Shown piece by piece: positions 26,401 through 37,684 of a DNA stretch of 64,000 nucleotides; position 1 is the first letter of the stretch, and each line of letters opens with the position of its first letter. Source of the stretch: Ascidia mentula (lineage: Eukaryota; Chordata; Ascidiacea; Phlebobranchia; Ascidiidae). The notes below the pieces were generated by a model, which was not told the DNA's origin, made no database searches, and saw only the letters and a list, made by a program, of their open reading frames with translations. The position numbers and the translations under genes were made by a program. The DNA is taken from assembly GCA_947561715.1 (NCBI GenBank), contig OX387197.1, positions 997,001-1,061,000 on the forward strand, written 5' to 3'.

Positions 26401-26745
26401 GGAATTGTGTCAAGATTCACCAAGTCAGCATATTTTTCTTGTTCCTTAACAAAATCCCATATTGAAAATAATTCAACAGTAATAATTTTTGGGAATTAAA
26501 AACTAACCTGTGCACTAAACATTTTTTCAAAATATTGTGACATGGAAGCAACAATTCCATCATTTATTGGGAATTTTTCTCCTTGGGAACAAAGTGTTCG
26601 GTTGCAAAATTGCTTGGAACCTTTCCTGTCACTTTAATAGAAACCGGTTAAATATTTCTTTTTTGTGTAATTCAACTTACAAGTTAAGGAAGCCCAAAAT
26701 CTTTTGATTATGCAAATTTATTTCTTCTTGAGTTCGATGCACCAT
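23472..26745 (-). pseudogene. Kelch gene C: 12-exon BTB-BACK-Kelch gene, probably inactive
   Basis: All 12 exons are present in order: 26681-26745, 26508-26631, 26291-26444, 25912-26126, 25493-25636, 25297-25369, 25151-25233, 24837-25014, 24316-24447, 23957-24124, 23749-23896, 23472-23592. Lengths and phases match the paralogs, with one extra codon in exon 1 (MVHRTQEE). Two changes argue against function. In exon 4 the conserved YATRYNLADV has TGA in place of the CGA Arg codon (26044-26046), which would end the protein after 141 residues within BACK. The exon 7 acceptor reads AA instead of AG at the usual place (25234-25235), and the nearest AG two bases on breaks the frame. The CGA to TGA change is a CpG-type transition. 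The other blades are still open, so loss looks recent. A sequencing variant or allele is possible. Confidence 0.75.
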
Positions 26746-28778
26746 ATTGTAAGATAACTTTATACTAATTTTATTTTTAATATAACAAAAACTACTAATT
26801 TTATGCTAATTTATGTCTGTGCATTTCAAACAAGTGACACAAATATCGTTCCGGTATGTGTAGAATAATGCACTCAACACTTGTACACTAGTTAAAACTG
26901 CTTAAACATACATTAAACTCAGTTTCATCTTATTTATTCTATTGTTCTAAAGTATCAGTGTTGAAGCAGCAGGCATGTTTCCCTACTTAATTCTTCACAC
27001 ATTTGAAACACAGACGGACCGAGAAGGCTGCAGACGGAGTTGGGCTTTCCTGCAGAACTCGCACAGCCTTTTGGCATCCGGCTCGACGACAGACACTTTT
27101 TTCGTTATAACTTGTTAAATACCCGTTCGCACTTTTCTCTGTCTCAGTACGTTGTTAGGATTCGCTATCATTATTCGCTGTCATTTTAATTTGCCACCCA
27201 ACTAGTTTCGGTCACTTAACTAAGCAACTGGCACGCGGTAGAAGAGCAAGAACACGCAAGCAGACTCAGCTTCAGTTACAGCAGCGTACTGGAACCATTT
27301 GATACGCTGCAGTATCTGGTGCTGTTACATTGTTTGTTGTAAATCTTCCACAAATATCGTTTATCAGCAAAAACAGCTGTTACCCGACAGGTGAAGTGGA
27401 TCACGTGAATAATTAACTCAGTGTAGAATCAAGATTAACCTGCGTGAGTAAGCATGTGTAAACTGTTTCATCTGAATCATTAACCTTTGCAATAGAAAAT
27501 GTGTTGCACTGACGATGCAAACATATGAGGTCCCATCTCTGTTAGGAAATTCCCTAACTATGCAACGAGCTTTGGATGGGCAGTGTTAAGGTTGAATGAG
27601 CACATATGCACGGACCGTTGCTAGGGCGGTTCTTGGGCGGTTTTAGTATGGTTTTCAGGGTTTTCAGTCATGCAACACGTTGGTTGGGGGCGTTGTTGGA
27701 AAAGTACCAAAATATTAAGGAGGTATTGTGCAAATTGAATCACAATAAATTTCCCCATCTGGATTTTGTGTTAGTGCCACCTATCTACAAACTCCGAATT
27801 TTTTTTTTGCGAGACAACTATCTTAACCGCCCCTCTGGGTTATTTTGCCACTCTGTTGGACGTGCAGTTCGCAAAAAAATCCAAAAAATATAGGTGCGTT
27901 TGGTGAAAAGTGAATCACAAAAAGTAAAATCAATTTGCAATTCAGTGCAGTTGCCAACCATCCATTACAGAATACATTTATAGTTAGACGTTTTACAATT
28001 GTTTTCGCAACCTTCAAAACCTATTTGTACCCCAGAAGACAGGAAGCTTTTCCGTAAGATCTCTATGTTAGAACTTTTTCAGCTTTTAAAACAAAGGCTC
28101 AGTTGGGTGGGCATCGAAAACGCATTTGTTATTTGCAGTTAATTTAAACTACATGCACTTCTGTCTGCATCTCAATTTGAACCACTTCTATCATTTAATC
28201 TACTTAAAGCGACCAAACATATTTAAAGGAATGCAGACATGATTTTGAACCAAAACTTCTGGGCAGTATGAACGAGACGCATCGACAAACAAATCTTTTC
28301 GCGATAATTTCTACCTCAATTCATTGGCACTCGATGTGATGCCCGATTAGCGATAACCTGATGTCAAAGCTTTGACAATTTCATTTGCCTATGGTTATGT
28401 ACTGTTTCTAGAATTGTGAAAGGAAAAAATGAGAGCTTCAGATATTAGTGAACACTGTTTCAAACTAAAAGTTCTCAGCAGCGCAACTTGTGAGCGTAGA
28501 AACAGTGTTCACAATTGTCTGCAGCGGTGATTATTACGACTCTTTTGCTCGAAAGATTTTGTACCAATAGACATTGAGTTAAACAAACATACATTAAAAG
28601 TTTTTACAGCGATTCTGATTTTTATCTGCGCTTAAACACGTAATTGACAAAAACAACAACACAATCGCACACATTATGACGTAACAATCCTTCTTTGCGT
28701 TCTCTTTTCTTCCATCTTGGCCATCACATGAACGCTTTCGCTTTTCACCATTGTTATCCATTGTTTACGTCACAACCA
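26746..28778. other. Region between gene C and the membrane-protein gene, with one dispersed repeat
   Basis: No gene is recognised. 27585-27900 is related, at low identity, to 49740-50060 in gene E intron 9: shared stretches include ggttgaatgagc, a tail of cccctc then gggttattttgcc or gggccatttgcc, and blocks around a repeated gttg/ggg motif. This marks an old dispersed repeat family. The 5' flank of gene C (ATG 26745, - strand) lies at the left end and the 3' flank of the membrane-protein gene at the right end. Confidence 0.5.
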
Positions 28779-31700
28779 TCATACTTGACGTTTGTGACGT
28801 GACCTTCTTTCCCTGTCTTTTTTATTTTTAGAACTTTTGTGTCTTCTAGAATTTTCTTCCTGTTTTCGGTTTTTGCTTCTTTTTTGTTTCTCCTCGTTGT
28901 GACGTTCACTTTGTTTGTGACGTCGCAATTTTTCGTCATGACGTTTGTGACGTCTTTCATCCTTTGTTTTGTCATGTTCAGAACGCTTATTTTCTTCGCC
29001 CTTCTTGCGTTCTCCTTTATGACGTCGCTGCTTTTCTGGAGAACTAGAACGTTTTTTGTGGTCTCGTGACTTGGGTCGAAGTTTACTCTGATTTGAGCGA
29101 TTCTTGTGATTTTTGCCGCCATCAAGTGGTCGTTTTTCTAACTTCCCCTCATGAGACACGTGACCTGGTGTGACGACACAATGGTGATGTTGTTGACAAC
29201 GTTTGGAACCATTGTTTTTTTAAATATTACCTGACGATGTAGACTTGCTGGCCCGACACGGTCGAACGACTTCTGACGCAATAATCAACTCGTTTCCTGG
29301 CAACGGGTAGGCGGTATTCTGCGAAACACAACAACTTAAACGCTTTGCAGAAGTTTTCAGTTTGCAGAATAATGACATAAGATTGTCAAACAAGACTCAA
29401 AATATATTCTGGAATCAACAAAGCAGTTATTTTACCGCGTATCCGTTCTTAGTTTCTTGTTCAGGACTTTTCTCTGGGTCATGATCCCGTTTCGCCGTGA
29501 TGCAGCAACATCTAAACGACAGGAAGTTTTCATAACATTTTAGAAAACACTTTTGCTGGATCATTTTTGTCTTTTGTATGGGCCCATACTTGCAATCAAT
29601 GTATGAAAAAAAAAAAAAACACGAATCAACAGCGGGTTGAAATGTTATTCTTCATACTGAATAAACATTGCCCTTCGGTTTTTTTGTAATGAGTAACTAT
29701 CAACGTTTAAAACTCAATAGACTGGCAATCCTTTGTTAATTCACAGGCCAGAATCGCTTTATTAGTTTGCACTTCACTCAAGTCTTTCTTATTAAATTAA
29801 ACTGAAATATTTCCCACCTCCATAGAATAATAACAAACACAAGCAAGGCGACGATTCCGCAACACACACTTATAGCAACCAGCTGTGGGGTGGAAAGTTT
29901 CGCTGCAGCGTCAGAAGAGTCTTTATTATCTAAACAAAGAAACGATCGACCAATTACAATCACCATTTATTACAACCAGAGTGACGTCATAATTACCTTT
30001 ATTAGACTTCTTGCCTTTATTTGTGTTTCCCTTAGCGATTTCTTGCCTGAAAAAAGATACATCAAATTGTCTAAGTGGCTGATCCAGGTTGGCTGCAATG
30101 CCTTGGCTGCGAAGCCTGTGAACCTTATGATCAAATTGTATATTTTTTTCTTTTATCCGAAAATATTTATTTGTGTTACGTATTCAAACACATTACACAA
30201 ACTCTGCTTTAACAAACCGATTAATTATGTCATCATTTTAAGGGGAATTTAGAAAAACAGTTCGTTTCAACCCAAGCAGCAAAACATACCAGTTTAGAAC
30301 TTTTTGAGTTCCGATGTGGGATCGGTCGTAAGCGTTTGGCTTCGTGGTTTTCAATCTGTGAAATCAACATTACATATTAGGCTTGGATAATTTTTGAAAA
30401 AACAGAAACACACAGAAACATTCAGTCCCTTCATCAACGGCAAATAGGCTCACAGACGAAATTGACACTGGAAGGACACTGATTAAAATGTTTGCAAATT
30501 GGTAATTTTAATCAAAGATAAACATTTGTATCCCCCAGCATCTACCTCGGATGGCAAGAAGACAAACAAACCGGAATTCGAATTGCGCGTGTTGTCAGTT
30601 TCAACATATACATATTTGCCAACCTCGCCCTCATATTTGACTAATTTGAACGTAATAAAAACAAACTTAAACATTTGATTATCTCTTGAATGATAACAAT
30701 TAACACATGTTTGAAATCAATGCAATTAGAATTTTAAATTAAAGAATGTTTCTTGTAGTAACGTCACCTGAAGCCTTCCTGCAACTCGGTTCTGCGCACA
30801 GCTCTGTACGCGATCACGAACGGGGATTTCTTATTTTGAACCAAATGCGCGAGCGTCCCGTCGCCCTGAACGTCGATTCGAACTTTCGGACCTAAATTAT
30901 CACACAGTTGTTAAAGTCACATTGGAAGACGTTCAGAATAATGCGTCATACCCATTGTGACGTAGTCGCCTGGAAAGTCGTATTTGCAGAATCTTCCTTG
31001 AGTTCGGCCGTTGTCGATAATCTGTTAAATAATTTCAAACTTGATCCCACTTTACGCTCAAATAGTTGTTTTCGTCAGTGCACCATGCATAGTAACTGAC
31101 CCTAACTATCGTTATGTTACGTCACCACTGGTCAACTGGTGATCAACGCTTTAAAGCTAATCGTCAGGTGATGTCTTGTTGTTATAATTTCGCAATGGCA
31201 CGATGGAATAAATTATCATGTTTCAGGTGTCTTATAAGGGATTTGAACCCACAACCCCCAGGTTACCTCAAGAAATTGTTTGCAATCTCCCTGTTTATTT
31301 CCAAGCTCCAACTTCTGAATTGCAACCTGGATTCTCAATCCGCCCCGTTCCGCTTCAATGCTTACAAGTAAACAACTCTTCGGTTATTTGTGAGAAATTG
31401 AAATTATTATTGTGACTACATTAACACATGTTTAAATTGTGTCGCTGCGTAAACATACGGAATATTAAAATAACGATCTTCACGCATTACGAAAAAACAA
31501 ACCAGGACAGCTATCGTGTGTTTTAAGCTTTATGAAAATCACCTAATATCAAATTGGCGACATCGAATCTTGTAGGCTTTTATTACATTAAAACAACACC
31601 TTCGCACGTGATATATCAAGACTCGCGGTTTCGGGAATGTGACTCCAAAGTCGTTTGAGGCTCAGCCAACCTCGTTAAACCGGTTTCAAGTTCTAAACTG

Positions 31701-33862
31701 TTTTCGTCGCGGTCTTAATACAGTGAGCAGCATGATATTTTTGACATGTTGACAAAACAGTGGCAAATTTTCCGAGGTATTGCCCTTAATTAGGAAGGTG
31801 CCACACAACCAACATCTACCTGGACTGCTAACATGTATGTTTAACAGAATATCACAATGTAACCAGGATAAGAAAAACAAATTTATTTCGTCATGACAAA
31901 TATGTGTTCAGTAATAATTATTTTCCTTAGCTTTTAGAGGAATGTTACAAACAGTTTCAATATCTACTGGAATGTTAGTCAAAGATAAACCATTACTAAG
32001 CCAACAAATTTACCATAAAACACCATATTTATTCCAGAAAACCTACACAAGGCAGTCTCGCCCCACTGCGCAGGCCCTTAGTTCACGATCACTCTATCGT
32101 ATTTTGATCATTAGATTCACTGGCATCGCAGCACAAACAATAAAGGGAGCTTGGATTTTCAGATCTCGCTCCGACTTGCCCGAAAAAAGTAGCAGATTTA
32201 ACTTGGCGGCGGTGCCAGTGAAACAAAAAAAAAAACATTGCGACATAATAGTTGACTAAATTGGACTTTGATTTGTTTTTTGGATAAACGCAGGTCGTAT
32301 AACTTGTCCCACTCACCTCCATGTGCATTGGAACTGGGTTGTGAGAATATCTTTTAATCCTACGGAGTTGATCATCCTCCAGCCTCCGCTAGCCTTGACC
32401 GAATGAACACAGTGGGTCCCTGTGATGAAGAAGTGAAAATTGAACACTTGCCTAATAGTGATGTTGTTACACTAACCAAGGTCAGAATTTATTTTCCAGC
32501 TAAATGTTTAAACCGGGTGTCGACACCAATACTGTCAACAATTAAAATAATATTTTTTTACTTTTTTTGCGCCTAATTTGTGATTTACAAACACGCGTTA
32601 CATAACTCTGATAAAAAAATCCGTAAATTTAAAGTGGATTTCTCGTTGTAAACTTAATTAAACCGGACATTTTTCAGAAAACAATTACAAATCATATGTA
32701 GGCATATACATATACTTTTTTGACGTGATCGGTCAAAATAAAAGAATAAATTGGTCACATTGATATTTTCTGACACAAGTACAGCGAGAGTTTTGCCCGG
32801 GGGAAGTGGTGACATTAGCCAGGTTCTGATTTGCTTCACTGATATAAGTGGCGGCTTTAGTTACCGACGACATGTGAGTATAAGTTGCAAAGTATGCGCA
32901 ATTTTATGGCGCATGCCTTAACCGCAAAACCACAGACTTCACTCGGTGGTTCAACACACGCGATGATGGAAATTGTTTTTGTTTTTTAAGTTTTGCCAAC
33001 AAGGTGTTTCACGACAAGGTCTACATAGTTAATAACATAAATAAACATACAAAAGAAATTCCGGCAAAGATTTTAAATTGATCAACAAAGTGTAAAAAAT
33101 AGGAAATTCTAGTGACATAAGTAAGTTAAGTGATTCCAAAAAAGGAGTTCAAATTTTAAAAAGTTCAAACTATATTTTATATTCCATTCAAATATTCAGA
33201 TGATAAGTTGTAACATCATTGTCTTGGTATCGTCATATCATATTTTTCAACCTGACATTCGCAGGTTTTAAAGGCGAACGTTTAGTTTTAACCTGTTGTT
33301 CTGCAATAATGGTAATCTTTGCCAATTAACAGTTACAAAAAAAAACTGTTTTACATTTGTTTTATTTAATTTCATGTATATCCTGCTGATCAACAAACGT
33401 TTGTCGAAGAACTGAGTATTTGCTTTGTTTCAAGTCAATTGCAAACATAATTACGACCAATGCAATGAGCACAGCACCTTTACACGTGTGCGTGATCACA
33501 GGTGATGGGAGCAGTATTTACACAAAATTGTCACTCAGGCGATATCAATTATATCCACACCTTGTCATCTGGTTTACCGAAACAACCAAATATATCGTAA
33601 CAATAGGTTGCTTGTCACGTCACAAACACTTACATCCGGGAGGTGGTACCGGGGTCTCTCCTTTCCGCAATCGATTCGGGGGCTTGATCCGCTTGGGAAG
33701 GTCAACTAAAGGTCAAAAGTCGTACGTAAAAATATATACAACGACAAAACCATCAAGCCAAAGTTGTATCATACCTCTACCTCCGGCCCGTTTGTGTCGT
33801 GAAAATGCATCCAGTGACGTCACAATCATACACAGACAGACCGTTCCTAGATAAAGTTTCAT
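28779..33862 (-). CDS. CUB-like type I membrane protein with a very basic cytoplasmic tail
   Basis: Tentative exons: 33775-33862, 33634-33705, 32317-32419, 30952-31021, 30768-30891, 30546-30684, 30290-30355, 29997-30030, 29818-29929, 29436-29511, 29231-29318, 28779-29164. The first exon encodes a signal peptide (MKLYLGTVCLCMIVTSLDA). The ectodomain has CUB-like marks: FQCTW, then IIDNGRTQGRFC, GPKVRIDV..DG and VIAYRAV..EGF. Exon 29818-29929 has one transmembrane helix (LVAISVCCGIVALLVFVIIL) followed by Trp-Arg and three Cys just inside, which could be palmitoylated. The last exon is almost all Lys, Arg, Glu, His and Ser (about 128 residues). Phases agree from 31021 to the stop, but exon 32317-32419 ends in phase 2 while 31021 starts in phase 0, so at least one exon between them was not found. 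The family member is not recognised. A secreted-domain receptor or adhesion role is inference only. Confidence 0.6.
30062..30130 (+). mobile_element. SINE fragment (3' part)
   Basis: The sequence gtggctgatccaggttggct and the following gaagcctgtgaaccttat match 38590-38645, the 3' part of the tRNA-headed SINE nested at 38396-38645. Only the tail is present. It lies in the intron just upstream of exon 29997-30030 of the membrane-protein gene. Confidence 0.6.
31221..31265 (-). repeat. tRNA-like B-box relic, probably from a SINE
   Basis: On the - strand the sequence reads gtgggttcaaatcccttata, matching the Pol III B-box consensus GGTTCRANNCC. The rest of a cloverleaf is not visible. A similar relic lies at 39221-39282. 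It is in an intron of the membrane-protein gene. Confidence 0.4.
32116..32222. mobile_element. 107-bp inverted-ended repeat containing SINE-family sequence
   Basis: The ends are inverted repeats: ttcactggcatcgc at 32116-32129 and its complement with one mismatch at 32209-32222. Inside, gggagcttggattttcagat and ctcgctccgacttg match the body of the SINE at 38549-38580. It lies in the intron after exon 32317-32419. It may be a short internally deleted member of the same family. Confidence 0.5.
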
Positions 33863-36121
33863 TTTGATGCACACCTTATCCTATCCATGCCTTTTGGAAA
33901 AAAACAAGCGTAAACGCCAATGACACATAACAAAAGAAAAGTCGTCGACAAACCGAAAATGAAGGATTATTCTCCGAGTGTGACGTCATACTGGATTATG
34001 ACGTATCAACCCGCGGGGTATGGTTGATTCTACTGACAAGCTAGTCTTGTATGTTTGGAGGGGTGCCTGTTTAATTTCCCATATTGTTTAGTAACACAGT
34101 AGAATATACAGGAAGCGACCAATTGAATTAAAAGAGTTGAATGTTCGGGGTTGAAAAATATCTCCCAAGAATTCAATGATTAAAAATATTCACATTGTTG
34201 CTAAGTGTAAACTGATCATTTCTGGCGGGCACACTTTGGATTTATAAAAGTTGCCCATTTTTGAAAAAGTTTGTCGCAATTTTTATTTAAACGGTTTTAC
34301 TTCGTGAAACAGATGACGCAGATATGGTTAAAAATAGTCCAAGTGACATGGAATGACAAAAGTGACGTGATGCAAATGTTGTTCACTATAACATCAACCT
34401 ACACATAAAGCCACGTAAAATATTCGGTGCGATATATGCCATTTTCAAGGTTTCGCAAATTCTTGGACTTAAGGTTTTGATTTTTGAAAGCGAATTGGGC
34501 GGAGCATTCTTGTCTGCATGACTCTCAAACCTTTTGCGGTAGCAGTGATTCCAACGCTTTCGTTACTGATAAATGAAATCGCGGAATGTTACGCGCGGAT
34601 ATAATAATAAAAACTAAACAAATTACGATAAGCTCACTTAAGTTGAGAGAATCTTGCCCATACTTCGACACTGCCTGCTCTCCGCGATATCAAAAGTGTT
34701 GCAGTTATGTGGAAACAAGCGGTTCGGTAGCCGATAGTTTTATTCACTATTCACTAAAACTAACATAATATCTGATAAACTACTACAAAACAAACTTTCG
34801 CCGTCCCCTCTGAAAAATTACAAATACTTTTTGAACACTAAACTGACCAACCAAGCAATTTTTCTGATTAAAAGTAAGAATTTCTAACTGTGGCAAATAA
34901 TCTAAAGTGTTGTCACGGAAAAAACATTTCACTAGCTCTTTGTAAATCTAAACACACCGAAAAGTCAATGCTTTACATCGCTACCTGTGACACCATAAAC
35001 ACAAAGCGCTATATTTCTTATGACGTAACAAATCAAATAATGCGATTACAAGTTGTAATAGAACGTCTCACCGACCTGACCACAGTTTTGATTAACGCGC
35101 AAACTGTATCCGAATAAACTGGTTTAGGAATCAACAGAGAGCGAGCGTCCGTGGTATTAGGTTTGTGTGGGTTTGCTTCTCTCACAGTTGTCCGTCTGCC
35201 TCCTACACTTGCCCTGGGCGATTCAAACTTCTCATTATTGATTTGACGCAAGAAAAAAGTTGCTTTGCGGTCGGACGCCCCGACGTTGAAATGCTTCCAG
35301 CTATTGGCAACTTGTAATTTGGGAAACTTTTAAACATGTTTAATCTCTTAAAAGTTTGTGGTGGGCGAGACTATTCCGAACCACGAGTCACGATTTTATG
35401 AAAAAAACACTGATATCTTTCGATTTTACGACATCTTTCTTCAGTTCAAGTCGAAGTGCAAAAGAGTTCGCCAACTTTTTGAGGTTTTTGATAGCGGATT
35501 GGCGGCGATGTTGAACGAGAGCTTCTTGAAGTTTATTTTTAGGCGTCCGTATTCGCTCCACGAGGTTCCCACACGAACGCCGAGTGACGTAAAAACGTTT
35601 TACAAAGATCCTCTAAACCGATCTATGTGATTTAACGATTAATTTACCGACTGTTACTTTATTTTACCACAACGGAATGATAACAGGTGTCTCGTACATG
35701 GCGTCTCACATTCATATAAAACCTTAAATTAACTTTTTTTTGTATATTTCGCACCTCCACGAGCATTTTGGTGGCGCTGTTATTGCTGTGACGTCAACAA
35801 GAGATCCAAAGTAACTGAAATTGTGTAATTGTTAGATGCAAATATCAAAGTCTACTGCATGTAAATAAGTTACAAGAATTGTTATGCGCGCTTGAATTAT
35901 GACGTCATGAAGTGCATCGAATGTTTCGAGTCGGCGTCTAACCAGTTGTTATGGTAACGCCCAGAGATAAGCTCATCCAGGATGTTTATAATTGCAACGC
36001 GATTTTTTGTTCAATTACGCCAACAAGAACGTACGAGTAACGAATTTCAAATAAATGGTTTTCCTGTGACCATTTTGGTTCATTTACTCCAAAAAAGTTG
36101 ACAATGAATTAAAATTCATTG
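33863..36121. other. Region upstream of the membrane-protein gene
   Basis: No supported gene. The start codon of the - strand gene at 33862 places its promoter in the first part. Open frames at 35033-35251 (-) and 35358-35630 (+) have no recognisable domain, repeat pattern or splice support. The right edge, near 36122, is where the tandem units of the second Kelch array begin. Confidence 0.45.
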
Positions 36122-37600
36122 CATAAAAAAATAAAATGACAAAGGTAATAGCTTTTATACAGCAAAGTGTTAAAAACATCGGCTGTGTTCGTAGCGAAAC
36201 CGCACGATCTGATGACGTGTATCACAGGTGGGGGGAGATATACAACCAGTGTTGAGGGGGGGGGAAGCAGTTTATTGCGAGTCACTTGAAGCGTGCAGAA
36301 CTTACAACACCTGCTCGGTAATCGTGGTGGTGGAAGATTTATAACATTTCTATGAAAAGTTCATGAACACGTTCGAGAACGTTTAACAATGAGATTGATT
36401 TACGAGAAGAAATACGTCACAATCATATTTCGATTCGCGAGTTGGTAGAACGCGACAATGATTTCCCGTGGACTTCTGGTCATCAACTACCAGAAGTCCA
36501 CGGGAACAACGATTTCACAGCATGTAGAGAGTACGTGGCATGCGAATGTTCGAGAAACGACAATTCCGGTCAAAGAAAACGACAGATTCAAACGTATGTT
36601 GAACGAATCGGTGTCATTGTATCAATCAACGTACGCAACATCAAACAACGAATCTTTTTACATAAATACCCGAGAATTTTGACTCAATGATAAAAAACAG
36701 ACTTTGTCTCGTCGGTGTATCTGCACGTGATTAGTACACAGGTAACTGTAACCCCCTGAACACCTAAAAAGCAATTATAATGGGGGAGTTAGCAGCTGAG
36801 TTCGTGACGCAACCATTTTTACCGTTTCACTGTGAACCCCAGGTTTTCTTCTTGGCCGAGAGCTTGACGAATGCCGCCAACCTACGCATAGGGATATAGC
36901 GCCACTCAGTGATAACATGTTGTGCTCAAAGTCGGGAGAGGTCAAAGTTCACAGTTCCACAACTTTTCACGACCGGTCTTGCTCGTGGTTTCGTTCATAA
37001 ATCAGCATCATCCAAAGCCAGAATTAAATTAACCGAAAACAATAAGATTGCAAAGCGACTGAAGGTCAGATGACACAACTTTATTTGTTGTTTTTATATT
37101 AAGTGTTGATTGTCTGGATATGCAGGTTATGTCGCCTATCATACACGCTGCTGTATAAGCAAGTTACTCAACGTCGTGAATTTAAACCTTGTCGTGACAT
37201 AAAAATATTCAACTAACAAACAAAATCAGAATAATCCCCCAAACCGAATCTCGAAACCTTGCTACGACAACTGATTTTATTGCAATTACGCAACTTCCTG
37301 GATTCTTGCTATTAGTACAAAATACATTATTATTTTTTGGTCATATATATTTAAACTACGTTTTAAATCAAAACACAACAAAGTAATTTGCACAAAAAAC
37401 TGTGACGAAATGTTAGCAAAGATATTCAAAGGAATATAAATTTAAACTTAACTGATCGGCTGACTCAAAGAAATCCAACTTCAACATAAAAAGTTAAAAT
37501 CACATAAATCTCATTACAAATGTTTGTTTTCAGCTTACGTAAACAAATACTTACTATTTACCACGTGATTATAGGAAAGAATATGTAAACAATGCAACTC
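36122..37600. repeat. Intergenic part of tandem unit D (first of three copies)
   Basis: This stretch matches 46410-47600 and, in part, 57780-58860. The left edge of similarity, at about 36122, with aataaaatgacaaaggtaat here and aataaaataacaaaggtaat at 46410, marks the start of the tandem units. It contains the repeat blocks associated with the gypsy-like fossils (for example gaagtccacgggaacaacga) and a G-run near 36255. Open frames at 36442-36690 are repeat sequence, also found in the other copies, not a gene. Confidence 0.65.
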
Positions 37601-37684
37601 AATGTTACAACTACAGTGGGGTTATGGAGTCACAAACTGTGTTGAAAATGTGGTATTTTGCGATCCCACTGCACTTCATGGGAG

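Noticed and set aside
28839-29069. A + strand hydrophobic open frame of 76 codons
   Set aside because: It is the antisense shadow of the Lys/Arg/Glu-rich last exon of the - strand gene, whose complement naturally reads as Phe/Leu/Ser.
35358-35630. A 90-codon + strand open frame ahead of the second array
   Set aside because: No recognisable motif, no clear splice partners and no second copy, so chance cannot be excluded.
36442-36690. Open frames in the intergenic repeat
   Set aside because: Related sequence occurs in at least four places with different frames. It belongs to LTR-associated debris, not to a host gene.
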